A stretch of DNA of 64,000 nt from Bryobacteraceae bacterium. Its GTDB lineage: Bacteria; Acidobacteriota; Terriglobia; Bryobacterales; Bryobacteraceae. The stretch covers positions 868,001 through 932,000 of the forward strand of contig JAWKHH010000001.1 in NCBI GenBank assembly GCA_041394945.1, given 5' to 3'. Under the pieces are notes generated by a model. The model was given only the letters and a program-made list of their open reading frames with translations. It was not told the DNA's origin and ran no database searches. Made by a program: the position numbers and the translations under genes. Position 1 is the stretch's first letter; each line of letters begins with the position of its first letter. Positions 8,274 through 16,814 of the stretch are shown here, one piece after another.

Positions 8274-10297
8274 AAGTGGGCAGGGGATCGCCGTTGCCGC
8301 TGGGCGCCACACTTCGGCCCGAAGGGATCAACTTCGCAATTTTCTCCAGGCATGCAACGAAGGTAACTCTGGTCCTGCTGCCGCCGGGCGATCAGCAATC
8401 GCCAATTGAGTTGGAACTGGACAGCCGCGTCAATCGGACCGGTGATATCTGGCACACCCTTGTCAAGGGTCTCGAGCCCGGCGTTCTGTACAATGTTCGC
8501 ATCGGCAGGCATCCGTGCCCGAACCCGGCTGTCTATCGTTGTGACCCGGAGGCGGCTCTGCTGGACCCTTACGCAAGAGGTGTCACGGTCGACAACAACG
8601 AGTCGTCACGAAGATGGGGCGCTGTACCGGTCGACAAGTTCGACTGGGGATTGGACCAACCGCTAAGCTACCCATTGGCCGATTCGATCATCTATGAGTT
8701 ACACGTCCGCGGATTCACCCAGCATCCCTCGTCGGCGGCCGAACGCCCTGGGACGTTCCTGGGTCTCACTGAGAAGATACCGTACCTCAAGGAACTCGGC
8801 ATCACTGCGGTTGAACTGCTGCCCGTTCACGACTTTGAGGAGAGATTTTGCGATCGCGTCAATCCATCTACCGGCGCCCGGCTGCGAAACTATTGGGGAT
8901 ACGATCCCATCTCGTTCTTCGCGCCAAAATGTTCCTACTCCTCTGAGCCAGGCGAACCGGGAGCGGCCGGAGAATTTAAGGAGATGGTGAAGCGGTTTCA
9001 TGGGGCCGGAATCGAAGTCATCCTCGACGTCGTATTCAATCACACGGCGGAAGGCGACGACCACGGTCCGACGTTCTCATTCCGCGGGATTGACAATCCG
9101 GTTTACTATCTCGTCGATCCGGAAACCGGCGCATATCGGAACTATTCCGGATGCGGGAACACCCTCAACTGCAACCATCCGGTGGTGCGGAATCTGATCC
9201 TCGATGCCCTCCGCTATTGGGTTACTGAGATGCATGTGGACGGATTCCGCTTCGATCTGGCGTCCATTCTGGGCAGGGGCCGGGACGGCAGCGTTCTGGC
9301 CAGCCCTCCGCTGCTGGAAAACCTTTCGGCCGACCCGGTCTTGGCGAACACCAAGCTGATCGCCGAAGCTTGGGATGCTTCGGGGCTGTATCAAGTAGGA
9401 TCGTTTCCGGCGTGGGGCCGCTGGGCCGAGTGGAACGGGCGCTTCCGGGACGATTTGCGGAGATTCGTAAAGGGGGATCCGGGAATGGTGTCAGCCTTGG
9501 CAGCGCGATTGTGTGGAAGCCCAGATCTCTATCAGACCAGCGAGCGGCAGCCTTATCACAGCATCAACTTTGTTACCTGCCACGACGGATTCACGCTGGC
9601 CGATCTCGTTTCCTATAGCGAGAAACACAACCAGATGAATGGAGAGAACAATCTGGATGGGTCGAACGAGAATCTGAGCTGGAATTGCGGCGTCGAGGGG
9701 CCGACTGATTCGGCGGAGATCGTGAACCTACGCCGCCGGCAGGTCAAGAACTTTGCCACTCTCCTGTTGATGGCTCACGGCGTGCCGATGCTCCTCGCCG
9801 GAGATGAGTGTGGCCGGTCTCAACAGGGGAACAACAACGCTTACTGTCAGGACAACGAAGTAAGTTGGATCGACTGGACGCTCAAGGAGATGAACGCCGG
9901 CCTGTTCCGATTCTTCCGGCTGTTGATCGCATTTCGCCATCGCCACGCCGCCCTTCGCCGCGTCAGCTTTGTTCCGCTGCCATGCTGCCCGCGTATCGAA
10001 TGGCACGGAGTGAAGCTGGGAAGCCCGGACTGGTCATGGCACTCCCGGTCGCTGGCCATGCACCTGTCGCATCGCAATGAAGCCGGCAGTGAGGAAGATG
10101 TCTATCTGATAGCCAGCGCGCACTGGGAACAACATGCCTTCGAAGTTCCCTTCCTCATCAATCGCCGCTGGGCGCGGTTTGTGGATACCTCACTCGAACC
10201 GCCGGACGATGCCGCCGAAGACGAGGCCAATGCCGTCCCGGTCGGGATCACCTATAACACCGGACCCAGGTCGGTTGTTGTGCTCGTGGCTAGGTAA
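8261..10297 (+). CDS. glgX: Glycogen debranching enzyme (isoamylase type, GH13)
   Basis: Hydrolyses alpha-1,6 branches left after phosphorylase action. It has an N-terminal CBM48 domain (about residues 10-110, PLPLGATLRPEGINFAIFS) and a GH13 barrel with all four conserved regions: DVVFNHTAEGD, GFRFDLASIL (nucleophile Asp), IAEAWDASG (acid/base Glu) and FVTCHDGFTLADLV. At 678 residues it matches the GlgX/TreX family. The overlap with glgP and the shared pathway show a glycogen-mobilising operon. Confidence 0.95.
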   Translation: MAALKVGRGSPLPLGATLRPEGINFAIFSRHATKVTLVLLPPGDQQSPIELELDSRVNRTGDIWHTLVKGLEPGVLYNVRIGRHPCPNPAVYRCDPEAALLDPYARGVTVDNNESSRRWGAVPVDKFDWGLDQPLSYPLADSIIYELHVRGFTQHPSSAAERPGTFLGLTEKIPYLKELGITAVELLPVHDFEERFCDRVNPSTGARLRNYWGYDPISFFAPKCSYSSEPGEPGAAGEFKEMVKRFHGAGIEVILDVVFNHTAEGDDHGPTFSFRGIDNPVYYLVDPETGAYRNYSGCGNTLNCNHPVVRNLILDALRYWVTEMHVDGFRFDLASILGRGRDGSVLASPPLLENLSADPVLANTKLIAEAWDASGLYQVGSFPAWGRWAEWNGRFRDDLRRFVKGDPGMVSALAARLCGSPDLYQTSERQPYHSINFVTCHDGFTLADLVSYSEKHNQMNGENNLDGSNENLSWNCGVEGPTDSAEIVNLRRRQVKNFATLLLMAHGVPMLLAGDECGRSQQGNNNAYCQDNEVSWIDWTLKEMNAGLFRFFRLLIAFRHRHAALRRVSFVPLPCCPRIEWHGVKLGSPDWSWHSRSLAMHLSHRNEAGSEEDVYLIASAHWEQHAFEVPFLINRRWARFVDTSLEPPDDAAEDEANAVPVGITYNTGPRSVVVLVAR

Positions 10298-10315
10298 GGA
10301 GCAGCAGAGCGCGGC

Positions 10316-10331
10316 TGCCCTATTTGAGGCA
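10316..10331. promoter_or_regulatory. Putative enhancer palindrome (UAS)
   Basis: TGCCCTATTTGAGGCA, a perfect TGCC-N8-GGCA match, lies just after glgX and about 135 bp upstream of the predicted start of RNA for the gene at 10516. Confidence 0.55.
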
Positions 10332-10425
10332 GTAGCCATTCGATTTGCGGAGCCTGGGCAGGCAGCGCCCGCCACAAGCAATGCCAGTTTGGCTGGAAGT
10401 CGTTGAATTGGCGGCGTCGCCGGAT

Positions 10426-10442
10426 TCGGTTCCGAAACTGCA
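10426..10442 (+). promoter_or_regulatory. Possible sigma-54 promoter
   Basis: TCGGTTCCGAAACTGCA has the GG-N10-GC spacing and a good -12 box (CTGCA); the -24 box is weak. RNA would start near 10453, giving a leader of about 63 nt. Confidence 0.45.
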
Positions 10443-10515
10443 CTAGCGGCACTGAAGTCCAGAACTTTGGTGGCACCCACGATTCGCTGCCATCCACGCA
10501 GGCGAATAGGAGATT

Positions 10516-10929
10516 ATGAAAATGTTGAACAATCGCTTTGGAAGATGGTCTTGGTCAGGGTTGGCCGTGATGGCCACCCTGATTCTGTTTGGAGCCTCGG
10601 CTCAACTGGCCGCCGCCGAGGCTGGGGACCTATTGAGCAAGGCTGAGCTGAAGGCGCTTGTCGCCAATGCGGAGACGCCCGCCGATCACATGAAGTTGTC
10701 GCGGCACTATGCCGCCAAGGCGGAACAACTCGAGGCTGAGGCAAAGGAACATGAAGAGCTGGCGAAAGAGTACAAGGGGCACATGACCGTGCACGGGGTC
10801 AAACACCCGATGAGCGGGCAGACGAGCGAGCACTGCGAACTCTTCGCCCAGCAGTTTGCCAAGGCGGCCAAGGAGGCCCGCGCCATGGCGGCAGCTCATG
10901 AGAACATGGCAAAGCACGAGCACAAATAG
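10516..10929 (+). CDS. Exported coiled-coil protein of unknown function
   Basis: A 137-residue protein with a signal peptide (hydrophobic core near LAVMATLILFGAS, cleavage near residue 35) and an Ala/Glu/Lys-rich helical body (HYAAKAEQLEAEAKEHEELA, AKAAKEARAMAAAHENMAKH). It contains several His and a single Cys in SEHCELFAQQF. I do not recognise a characterised family; similar small His-containing helical periplasmic proteins occur near metal-resistance loci. AGGAGA at 10508 is well placed. A putative UAS and a possible sigma-54 promoter precede it. Confidence 0.8.
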   Translation: MKMLNNRFGRWSWSGLAVMATLILFGASAQLAAAEAGDLLSKAELKALVANAETPADHMKLSRHYAAKAEQLEAEAKEHEELAKEYKGHMTVHGVKHPMSGQTSEHCELFAQQFAKAAKEARAMAAAHENMAKHEHK

Positions 10930-10957
10930 CGTCGGTGAGATTGCCGATTGTCTGACG

Positions 10958-10993
10958 GCTGGCGGCGTGCTGCCTTATCGCGGCGCCGCCAGC
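10958..10993 (+). terminator. Probable terminator hairpin
   Basis: GCTGGCGGCG (10958-10967) pairs perfectly with CGCCGCCAGC (10984-10993) across a 16-nt loop, 30 bp after the preceding gene. There is no T-tract. Confidence 0.45.
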
Positions 10994-11009
10994 TTCCATT
11001 TGAATATAG

Positions 11010-11220
11010 AGTGACATCTTACAATCCGATCAGACACGGGTATTACTGATTGTTCTGGGGATAACGCTGGTTTCGTTGGGGCACTACTTCACGCCGCCGT
11101 CCTTGCTCCTGTGGCAGAACATCTTCCGGCGACTCTACTATCTGCCCATCGTATTCGCAGCCGTTGCCTTTGGCTGGCCAGGCGGTATCGCGGCGGCCGT
11201 ATCGATCTGGATCCTCGTCG
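11010..11220 (+). pseudogene. N-terminal fragment of a membrane sensor kinase
   Basis: The plus frame reads VLGITLVSLGHYFTPPSLLL, WQNIFRRLYYLPIVFAAVAF and GWPGGIAAAVS. This aligns almost residue for residue with residues 13-60 of the kinase at 62189-63286 (GHYLIPPSLFLWHNIFQRLYYLP). There is no ATG or GTG in frame at the N-terminus and the match stops abruptly near 11215, so only the first two or so membrane segments remain. A transposase-like tail follows directly, which suggests the gene was broken by an insertion. Confidence 0.75.
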
Positions 11221-11231
11221 GTCTAGAGACG

Positions 11232-11456
11232 GGTGGGTGCCTACGGCGCTATTCCCCCCTCGGCAGAGGAAACTCTTTCATGATCTGATCCTCGACGAAA
11301 TCCTACAGGAGCGCGTCAGTTCCAGTCGCAAACGCATCAATCCGCGCGGTGTAAAGCGGAAGATGAGCAACTATAACTTGCGCCCACGCGAGCATCGATC
11401 CACAAAACGAGTCGATTTTGTCAAGCGAGCATCCGAATCGTTGAATGCAAAGTATT
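11232..11456 (+). mobile_element. C-terminal remnant of an IS4-type transposase
   Basis: The plus frame encodes PTALFPPRQRKLFHDLILDE, then RINPRGVKRKMSNYNLRPRE and KRVDFVKRASE. The basic R-x-P-R-x-VKRKMSN block resembles the C-terminal ends of DDE transposases of the IS4 group as I know them. No DDE core or terminal inverted repeats remain. It directly follows the truncated kinase fragment, consistent with insertion followed by deletion. Confidence 0.55.
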
Positions 11457-11491
11457 ATAGTTTAGGCTACGCCCGGTTTAGGCCCACTGGG

Positions 11492-11848
11492 TCAATGTTT
11501 GTGTCCCTGGTCGTGCGTCTTACCGGACATTGGCACGGTAGCGTCGAGCAGAACCTCTGTGGCTACGATCTCGCCGCTCGCCAATGTCGTTCCGCGAATG
11601 TCAACTCGATCACCCTTCTTGAAGTCAGACAGAGATGCCTTGGCCTTTCCGCGTTCAAATGTCGTCTTGCCGTTGAGAGTGACGGTCTTCATTCCCTTAT
11701 CCGTCTTGACTTGGATCCGGTCACCGGCAATCGATACCACTTCTCCTTTGGTGGGAGTCCCCTTATGTTGGCTGGGATCATGAGCCATCAATACCACAGC
11801 GCCCACGAAACCAGCGAGAATCAACGCCCCAAACAGCTTCTGAAACAT
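11492..11848 (-). CDS. DUF5666-like exported protein
   Basis: A 118-residue protein with an N-terminal hydrophobic export signal (LFGALILAGFVGAVVLMA) and a small beta domain of DUF5666 type (GEVVSIAGDRIQVKTDKGMK, KKGDRVDIRGTTLASGEIVA), with a His-rich tail (KTHDQGHKH) that could bind metal. Last gene of the first cusCBA operon, 27 bp after the cytochrome gene. Related remnants occur at 789-884 and possibly 32006-32230. Confidence 0.8.
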   Translation of the reverse strand: MFQKLFGALILAGFVGAVVLMAHDPSQHKGTPTKGEVVSIAGDRIQVKTDKGMKTVTLNGKTTFERGKAKASLSDFKKGDRVDIRGTTLASGEIVATEVLLDATVPMSGKTHDQGHKH

Positions 11849-11875
11849 CCTTCAGTCTCCTTCGTCCGATCGAGT

Positions 11876-12412
11876 CTAATGAGATTCACCGCCGTGGATC
11901 TCGAGGCCGTTCACTTCCTTCATCAGCTCGATCTCTTTGGGGGTGATTTTGGGTAGATGCCGGATAAACAGAACAAGCTTCCAGTTCTCCTGGTCCTCGC
12001 CGCCCCACCCCGGCATGCCGGTAAAGCGGACTCCGTTCTTGATGATGTAAAACAGCTCGCCGTCTGAGAGTTCCTGTGAATCGGACTCCCGCAGGTCAGG
12101 CGCCGGCGGATAGAGTCCGGCATTGATCTGCGTGCGGCCGCTGCCGTTATTGGCGTGGCAAATAGCGCAGTGATCGGCGAAGTGGTCCCGCGCCTCGGCT
12201 ATTGCCAGCGGGGTTGAGCTCACCGGATTCTTCAGGTCTCGTGCGCCAGGGGGCGAGGCGATTCTTCTCGCGTGCCTGGCCAGGAGAGCCTCGAACCGCG
12301 ACGGCTTTTCCCTTGCACTGAATCCGTGCGCCGTCACAAACCAGTACATCCACAGTCCCACCGCCATGCACAACCCGAGGCTGATAAAGGCAAATACCTT
12401 CGACATGCGCAT
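11876..12412 (-). CDS. Membrane-anchored monoheme cytochrome c
   Basis: A 178-residue protein with an N-terminal membrane anchor (VFAFISLGLCMAVGLWMYWF) and one class-I cytochrome c domain: heme motif CAICH at about residue 81 and a probable axial Met in FTGMPGWGG. It would carry electrons on the periplasmic side. It lies in the cusCBA operon, which suggests a link between copper handling and redox, for example as electron acceptor for oxidised metal or as a copper-sensitive respiratory component; this is inference. Confidence 0.88.
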   Translation of the reverse strand: MRMSKVFAFISLGLCMAVGLWMYWFVTAHGFSAREKPSRFEALLARHARRIASPPGARDLKNPVSSTPLAIAEARDHFADHCAICHANNGSGRTQINAGLYPPAPDLRESDSQELSDGELFYIIKNGVRFTGMPGWGGEDQENWKLVLFIRHLPKITPKEIELMKEVNGLEIHGGESH

Positions 12413-12445
12413 TCGATCCCCCCTGACGCCAGCGTTCTCGACCAG

Positions 12446-12772
12446 CTATTTCGCCGCCTCAATCGTGTCTACTTGTAGGATCTTTGTCTTTTGGAAGAGC
12501 ACGCCCGTCACTTTCACCTTTTGAGCGGCGAACTTTTCGGGCGTCTGCTGATCGCTCAGCGCGTACACGTTCTTCCCGTCATACAGCGCGTACTTGACCT
12601 TCTTGTCCATCCGGACGCAGTCCTTGACACACTTGGTTTCAGGGGTAACGTTCATCGGCTTATGGTCGGCCCCGCACATCGTGTCGGTGATCACGCCGAT
12701 GAACGTCTGCTTTGGGTTCTGTGCCGCTGCGAACGCGGCGATCGCAAATACCAGGATGACATTCCTCGTCAT
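12446..12772 (-). CDS. DUF5818-like small exported protein
   Basis: A 108-residue protein with a signal peptide (VILVFAIAAFAAAQ) and the pattern GVITDTMCGADH ... TKCVKDCVRM ... YALYDGKNVYAL ... VKVTGVL. This is common in acidobacterial secreted proteins and resembles DUF5818. The three Cys and one His (MCGADH, KCVKDC) could form disulfides or bind copper. Its start overlaps the end of the preceding gene by 4 bp (ATGA), indicating coupled translation within the cus operon. Confidence 0.8.
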   Translation of the reverse strand: MTRNVILVFAIAAFAAAQNPKQTFIGVITDTMCGADHKPMNVTPETKCVKDCVRMDKKVKYALYDGKNVYALSDQQTPEKFAAQKVKVTGVLFQKTKILQVDTIEAAK

Positions 12773-13572
12773 TGTTCCGTTTTCCTTTCCTCAATGGAAG
12801 TTAGTAGTTCTAGGCCCTTGGTCTGATTCAGGCGCCGCCACAGGATGTTGAATCGCTTCTCGTCCAGTGGCTGTTTGAGTTCGAAATTGAAGCCCTTGAG
12901 GTTCCCGTAGTGCACCTTTGCCCGCTCGAAGGTCGTCAGAGTGAGTTGAAACGGACCCGAGGTGCTGATGTTCTCGATATCCGGAAAGCGCCAGGTGCGC
13001 GACTGCTCTTTGCGATCTGTTTTGTACACGATCCGCTCAGGGGTTACCATTAGAACCCCCTCCGAGCCGCTAATGAGCCCCAAGAGCTTCACCGGGATGT
13101 GCCAGAGCGGCGCTACGGCCTCGTCGGCGAACGCGGCAACGAAACGCTGGTCGAGCCGATCTTTCAGGAGCGCGTACGCGTCACTGAAGCTCTGGCCACT
13201 GGGAAGCGTGAACTCATACTCTTTGTCCAAGCCGAGCCGCCATTTCCGGTCTTTGTACGTCAGGACGGTGAGCTTGTTCGGCGAGACATAGAGTTGCTGG
13301 ATGTCCTGGTACTCCAACGTGGCGTGATGAAGCTGTTCGGGCTTCTTGTCTTTCTTTTTGCTGGTCTCCTGGTACGAGATACCCCGTTCCGTGACCACTA
13401 GGGTGCCAGAGCCATCGTCGGTCAGCGCCGCCTTGACCGGCGGCCACCAGTTCGAATGGCTGTGCTCGACGTCATACCGCAGTTCCTGCTCGGCGAATAG
13501 CGCAGGCGCCAGCACCAGAGCTGTTACGATTGCGGCAAAAGTTGCTTTTTCACTTCGGAGTGCCATTTCCAT
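12769..13572 (-). CDS. Exported CusA-companion protein (family A, first copy)
   Basis: Unknown family, 267 residues with a signal peptide (ATFAAIVTALVLAPALFA). The body has two similar beta-rich modules, each with a pattern like GTLVVTERGISYQ ... YQDIQQLYVSPNKLTVLTYK and GVLMVTPERIVYKT ... FPDIENISTSGPFQLTLTTF, reminiscent of PH-like bacterial domains. A paralog at 45014-45706 sits in the same place after the second cusA. It overlaps the end of cusA1 by about 49 bp and the next gene by 4 bp. A pump-associated periplasmic role is inferred from position only. Confidence 0.75.
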   Translation of the reverse strand: MEMALRSEKATFAAIVTALVLAPALFAEQELRYDVEHSHSNWWPPVKAALTDDGSGTLVVTERGISYQETSKKKDKKPEQLHHATLEYQDIQQLYVSPNKLTVLTYKDRKWRLGLDKEYEFTLPSGQSFSDAYALLKDRLDQRFVAAFADEAVAPLWHIPVKLLGLISGSEGVLMVTPERIVYKTDRKEQSRTWRFPDIENISTSGPFQLTLTTFERAKVHYGNLKGFNFELKQPLDEKRFNILWRRLNQTKGLELLTSIEERKTEQ

Positions 13573-16500
13573 ACCTCGTAAATTGCCGGATAAACTACCA
13601 GTTCAAGAATGAACGACGTGAAGATTCCACCGATCATCGGCGCGGCGATGCGCTTCATCACGTCGGCACCGGTGCCTGCGGACCACATGATCGGCAGCAG
13701 TCCGATGAACATGCAGGCTACCGTCATGAACTTCGGCCGGATTCGCTTCACCGCCCCATGCATGATCGCAGCCTGCAATTCACGCAGGTTGCGGAGCTTC
13801 CCTTCCTTCTTTGCCTCTTCGTAGGCCAAGTCCAGGTATAGCAGCATGAAGACCGCCGTTTCCGCATCCACGCCCATAAGCGCGATCAGTCCGACCCAGA
13901 CGCCGATGCTCATGTTGTAGCCGAGGAAGTAGAGCAGCCAGATGGCGCCGACCGCCGAGAAGGGTACGGCCAGCATGATCAGCATCGTTTTTACCCCAGA
14001 CTTCGTGTTCATGTAGAGCAGCATCATGATCAGGAAGACGGTCAGGGGCACTACAACAAAGAGCCGCTTCTTCACGCGCTCCATGGCCTCGTACTGGCCG
14101 CTCCATTCGAGCGCATAGCCCGCCGGCAGCTTGACTTGTTCCCGGACCACTTTCTTGGCTTCATCCACATAACTACCGACGTCCCGGCCTGCCACATCGA
14201 CGTAGACGTAGCCGTTGAGCATTGCGTTCTCGTCGCGGATCATGGATGGTCCGGCTACGAGCTTAATGTCGGCTAGCTGTGACACCGGGACTTGGGTCTG
14301 CCCATTCGCCTGGCCATTCATTCCCGAGCTCATGACGGGGACCAGGACGCGTCCCAGCTTGTTGAGATCGCTGCGAAAGTCCCGGAAGTAGCGGACGTTG
14401 ACCGGATAGCGCTCCCGGCCCTCGACGGTGGTCGTGACGTTCTCACCGCCGATGGCGCTCATGACGACTTCCTGGACGTCGTCGATCGATAGGCCGTATC
14501 GCGCGATCTCCTTACGATTCCAGTCGAAATCGATGAAGTAGCCGCCGCCCGTTCGCTCGGCGAACACGTTCCTCGTGCCCTTTATTTGCGGCAGCACGCC
14601 CTCGATCTCAGTCGCGATCCGCTGCACTTCATTGAGATCGGCGCCGTAGACCTTGATTCCTATCGGGGTGCGCACGCCGGTAGTCAGCATGTCGATGCGG
14701 CCTTTGACCGGCATGGTCCAAGAGTTGGACACGCCCGGAAGCTTAAGCGCAGCATCCATCTCGTCCACCAGTTGCTCGGTGGAGATGTGGTCGGGCGTGA
14801 AGCGCCGGAAGATTTTCTTGGCCCACTCCGGTGCCCAGGAGGAATACCAAGTGTCCACCTTTCGCCACTGATCATGCGGCTTGAGCACAACTGTAGTCTC
14901 CATCATCGAGAAGGGAGCCGGATCGGTGGACGTCTCCGCGCGGCCGGCCTTGCCAAACACGCTCTCGACCTCTGGGAACGACTTGATGATGCGGCCTTGC
15001 ACCTGCAAAAGCTTCTGCGATTCGGCCACAGAAAGACCCGGCAGTGTGGACGGCATGTACAACAAGGTGCCCTCATCGAGCGGCGGCATGAATTCAGACC
15101 CGAGGCGCTCGTAGATTGGAATCGTCAGGATCACCATTGCGACCGCGCTGGCGATTACCAGATACTTCCAGCGAAGGGTCCAGGCGCACACTGGTTCATA
15201 CAACCGGATCAGAATCTTGCTGATCGGGTGGTGCTCTTCTGAGTGAATCTTCCCGACCAGCACCGCATTGACGACGCGGGCGAGGAAGCGCGGCCGAAAC
15301 TCGAAGTTCTTCATGTGCGTGAACAGCAGCCGCATGGCGGGGTCGAGCGTGATCGCCAGAACCGCGGCCACGATCATCGTGAGGTTCTTCGTGTATGCAA
15401 GCGGCTTGAAGAGGCGGCCCTCCTGAGCTTCCAGGGTCAGGACCGGCATGAACGCGACGGCGATCACCAGCAGGGCGAAAAAGCTCGGTCCACCGACCTC
15501 CTTGACCGCGTTGATGACCACTCGGTGGTAGTCTTCCTTCCTCCCTGTTCGTTCCCATTCCTCGAGCTTCTTATGCGTCTGCTCGACGACGACGATCGCG
15601 GCGTCCACCATCGCTCCGATCGCGATAGCGATGCCTCCGAGCGACATGATGTTGGAGCTGACCCCGATCATCCTCATCGGGATAAACGAGATGATGATCG
15701 CGATCGGGATGGTGAACACCGGGATGATCGCGCTCGGAATGTGCCAGAGGAAGATCAGAATGACGATCGAGACGATCGTGATTTCTTCGATGAGCGTGTC
15801 CTGCAGGTTCTCGATCGAACGGTGGATCAGCTCGGAGCGGTCATAGGCTGTGAGGACCTTGACCCCTTCAGGAAGGCCGGGCTCGATGTCCTTCAGCTTC
15901 TGCTTCACGCGCTCGATCACGTCCAGTGCGTTTTCACCTTGGCGCATCACCACGATGCCGCCCACGACGTCGCCTTCGCCGTTCCAGTCGGCAATGCCTC
16001 GCCGGATGTCGGGACCGAGGACAATGTTGCCGACGTCGCGGATCCGGATGGGGACGCCGCTCTGATTCGAGGCCAGAACGATGTCGCCAAGGTCGTCCAC
16101 GGACTTGGCGTATCCGCGACCGCGGACCATGTACTCCGCCCCGCTAAACTCGACCAGCCGGCCTCCTACGTCGTTGTTGCCCTTGCGGACGGCCTCGACC
16201 ACCTTCATGATCGGAATGTTCAAGGCCTGAAGCTTGTTCGGGTCCACGTTCACCTGGTACTGGCGGACGAAACCTCCGATGGGCGCGACTTCGGCGACCC
16301 CCGGGACGGCGCGCAAAGCGTAGCGCAGGAACCAATCTTGGTAAGAGCGAATTTCATCGAGCCGGTTCTTGCCCGTCGTGTCCACGAGCACGTACTGGAA
16401 CACCCAGCCGACGCCGGTCGCATCGGGTCCGAGTTCAGTCTTGACGCCGTCGGGGAGCCGCGGCAGCACGCCCGACAGGTACTCGAGCGTCCGTGAGCGC

Positions 16501-16814
16501 GCCCAGTAGATGTCCGTGCCCTCTTCGAAAATGATGTACACGAATGAGTAGCCGAAATCCGAAAACCCTCGGATCGCCTTCACCTTGGGCGCACCCAGCA
16601 TCGCGGTTACGATTGGGTACGTGACCTGGTCCTCCATGATGTCCGGGCTGCGGTCCCACCGGGAATAGACGATAACCTGGGTGTCGCTGAGGTCGGGGAT
16701 GGCGTCCAGCGGGACGTTCATCATCGACCAGATGCCTGCCGCAGTGGCGAAGCCGATCAGGATGAAGACCAGGAATTTGTTACGCCCTGAGAACTCAATG
16801 ATGGCGTTAATCAT
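13524..16814 (-). CDS. cusA: Heavy-metal efflux RND transporter, CusA/CzcA type
   Basis: The inner-membrane pump of a tripartite metal exporter. At 1096 residues it is slightly longer than E. coli CusA. Twelve membrane segments are expected; the proton-relay Asp motif GGIAIAIGAMVDAAIVVVEQ is present. The three-Met copper site of CusA is conserved: LLYMPSTLPG, APFSMMETTVVLKP and RIDMLTTGVRTPIGIK all keep their Met, so Cu(I)/Ag(I) is the likely substrate. It overlaps cusB by 4 bp. A second full copy lies at 45703-48846. Confidence 0.95.
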   Translation of the reverse strand: MINAIIEFSGRNKFLVFILIGFATAAGIWSMMNVPLDAIPDLSDTQVIVYSRWDRSPDIMEDQVTYPIVTAMLGAPKVKAIRGFSDFGYSFVYIIFEEGTDIYWARSRTLEYLSGVLPRLPDGVKTELGPDATGVGWVFQYVLVDTTGKNRLDEIRSYQDWFLRYALRAVPGVAEVAPIGGFVRQYQVNVDPNKLQALNIPIMKVVEAVRKGNNDVGGRLVEFSGAEYMVRGRGYAKSVDDLGDIVLASNQSGVPIRIRDVGNIVLGPDIRRGIADWNGEGDVVGGIVVMRQGENALDVIERVKQKLKDIEPGLPEGVKVLTAYDRSELIHRSIENLQDTLIEEITIVSIVILIFLWHIPSAIIPVFTIPIAIIISFIPMRMIGVSSNIMSLGGIAIAIGAMVDAAIVVVEQTHKKLEEWERTGRKEDYHRVVINAVKEVGGPSFFALLVIAVAFMPVLTLEAQEGRLFKPLAYTKNLTMIVAAVLAITLDPAMRLLFTHMKNFEFRPRFLARVVNAVLVGKIHSEEHHPISKILIRLYEPVCAWTLRWKYLVIASAVAMVILTIPIYERLGSEFMPPLDEGTLLYMPSTLPGLSVAESQKLLQVQGRIIKSFPEVESVFGKAGRAETSTDPAPFSMMETTVVLKPHDQWRKVDTWYSSWAPEWAKKIFRRFTPDHISTEQLVDEMDAALKLPGVSNSWTMPVKGRIDMLTTGVRTPIGIKVYGADLNEVQRIATEIEGVLPQIKGTRNVFAERTGGGYFIDFDWNRKEIARYGLSIDDVQEVVMSAIGGENVTTTVEGRERYPVNVRYFRDFRSDLNKLGRVLVPVMSSGMNGQANGQTQVPVSQLADIKLVAGPSMIRDENAMLNGYVYVDVAGRDVGSYVDEAKKVVREQVKLPAGYALEWSGQYEAMERVKKRLFVVVPLTVFLIMMLLYMNTKSGVKTMLIMLAVPFSAVGAIWLLYFLGYNMSIGVWVGLIALMGVDAETAVFMLLYLDLAYEEAKKEGKLRNLRELQAAIMHGAVKRIRPKFMTVACMFIGLLPIMWSAGTGADVMKRIAAPMIGGIFTSFILELVVYPAIYEVWKWHSEVKKQLLPQS

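Noticed and set aside
10466..10484. TGGCAC box before the gene at 10516
   Set aside because: The -12 box is two bases too far away (GG-N12-GC).
11111..11956. Long plus-strand open frame
   Set aside because: A chance fusion of the transposase remnant frame with antisense of the DUF5666 and cytochrome genes.
15243..16496. Long plus-strand open frame opposite cusA1
   Set aside because: Asp/His-rich antisense shadow of a well-supported RND gene; no ribosome-binding site or family.
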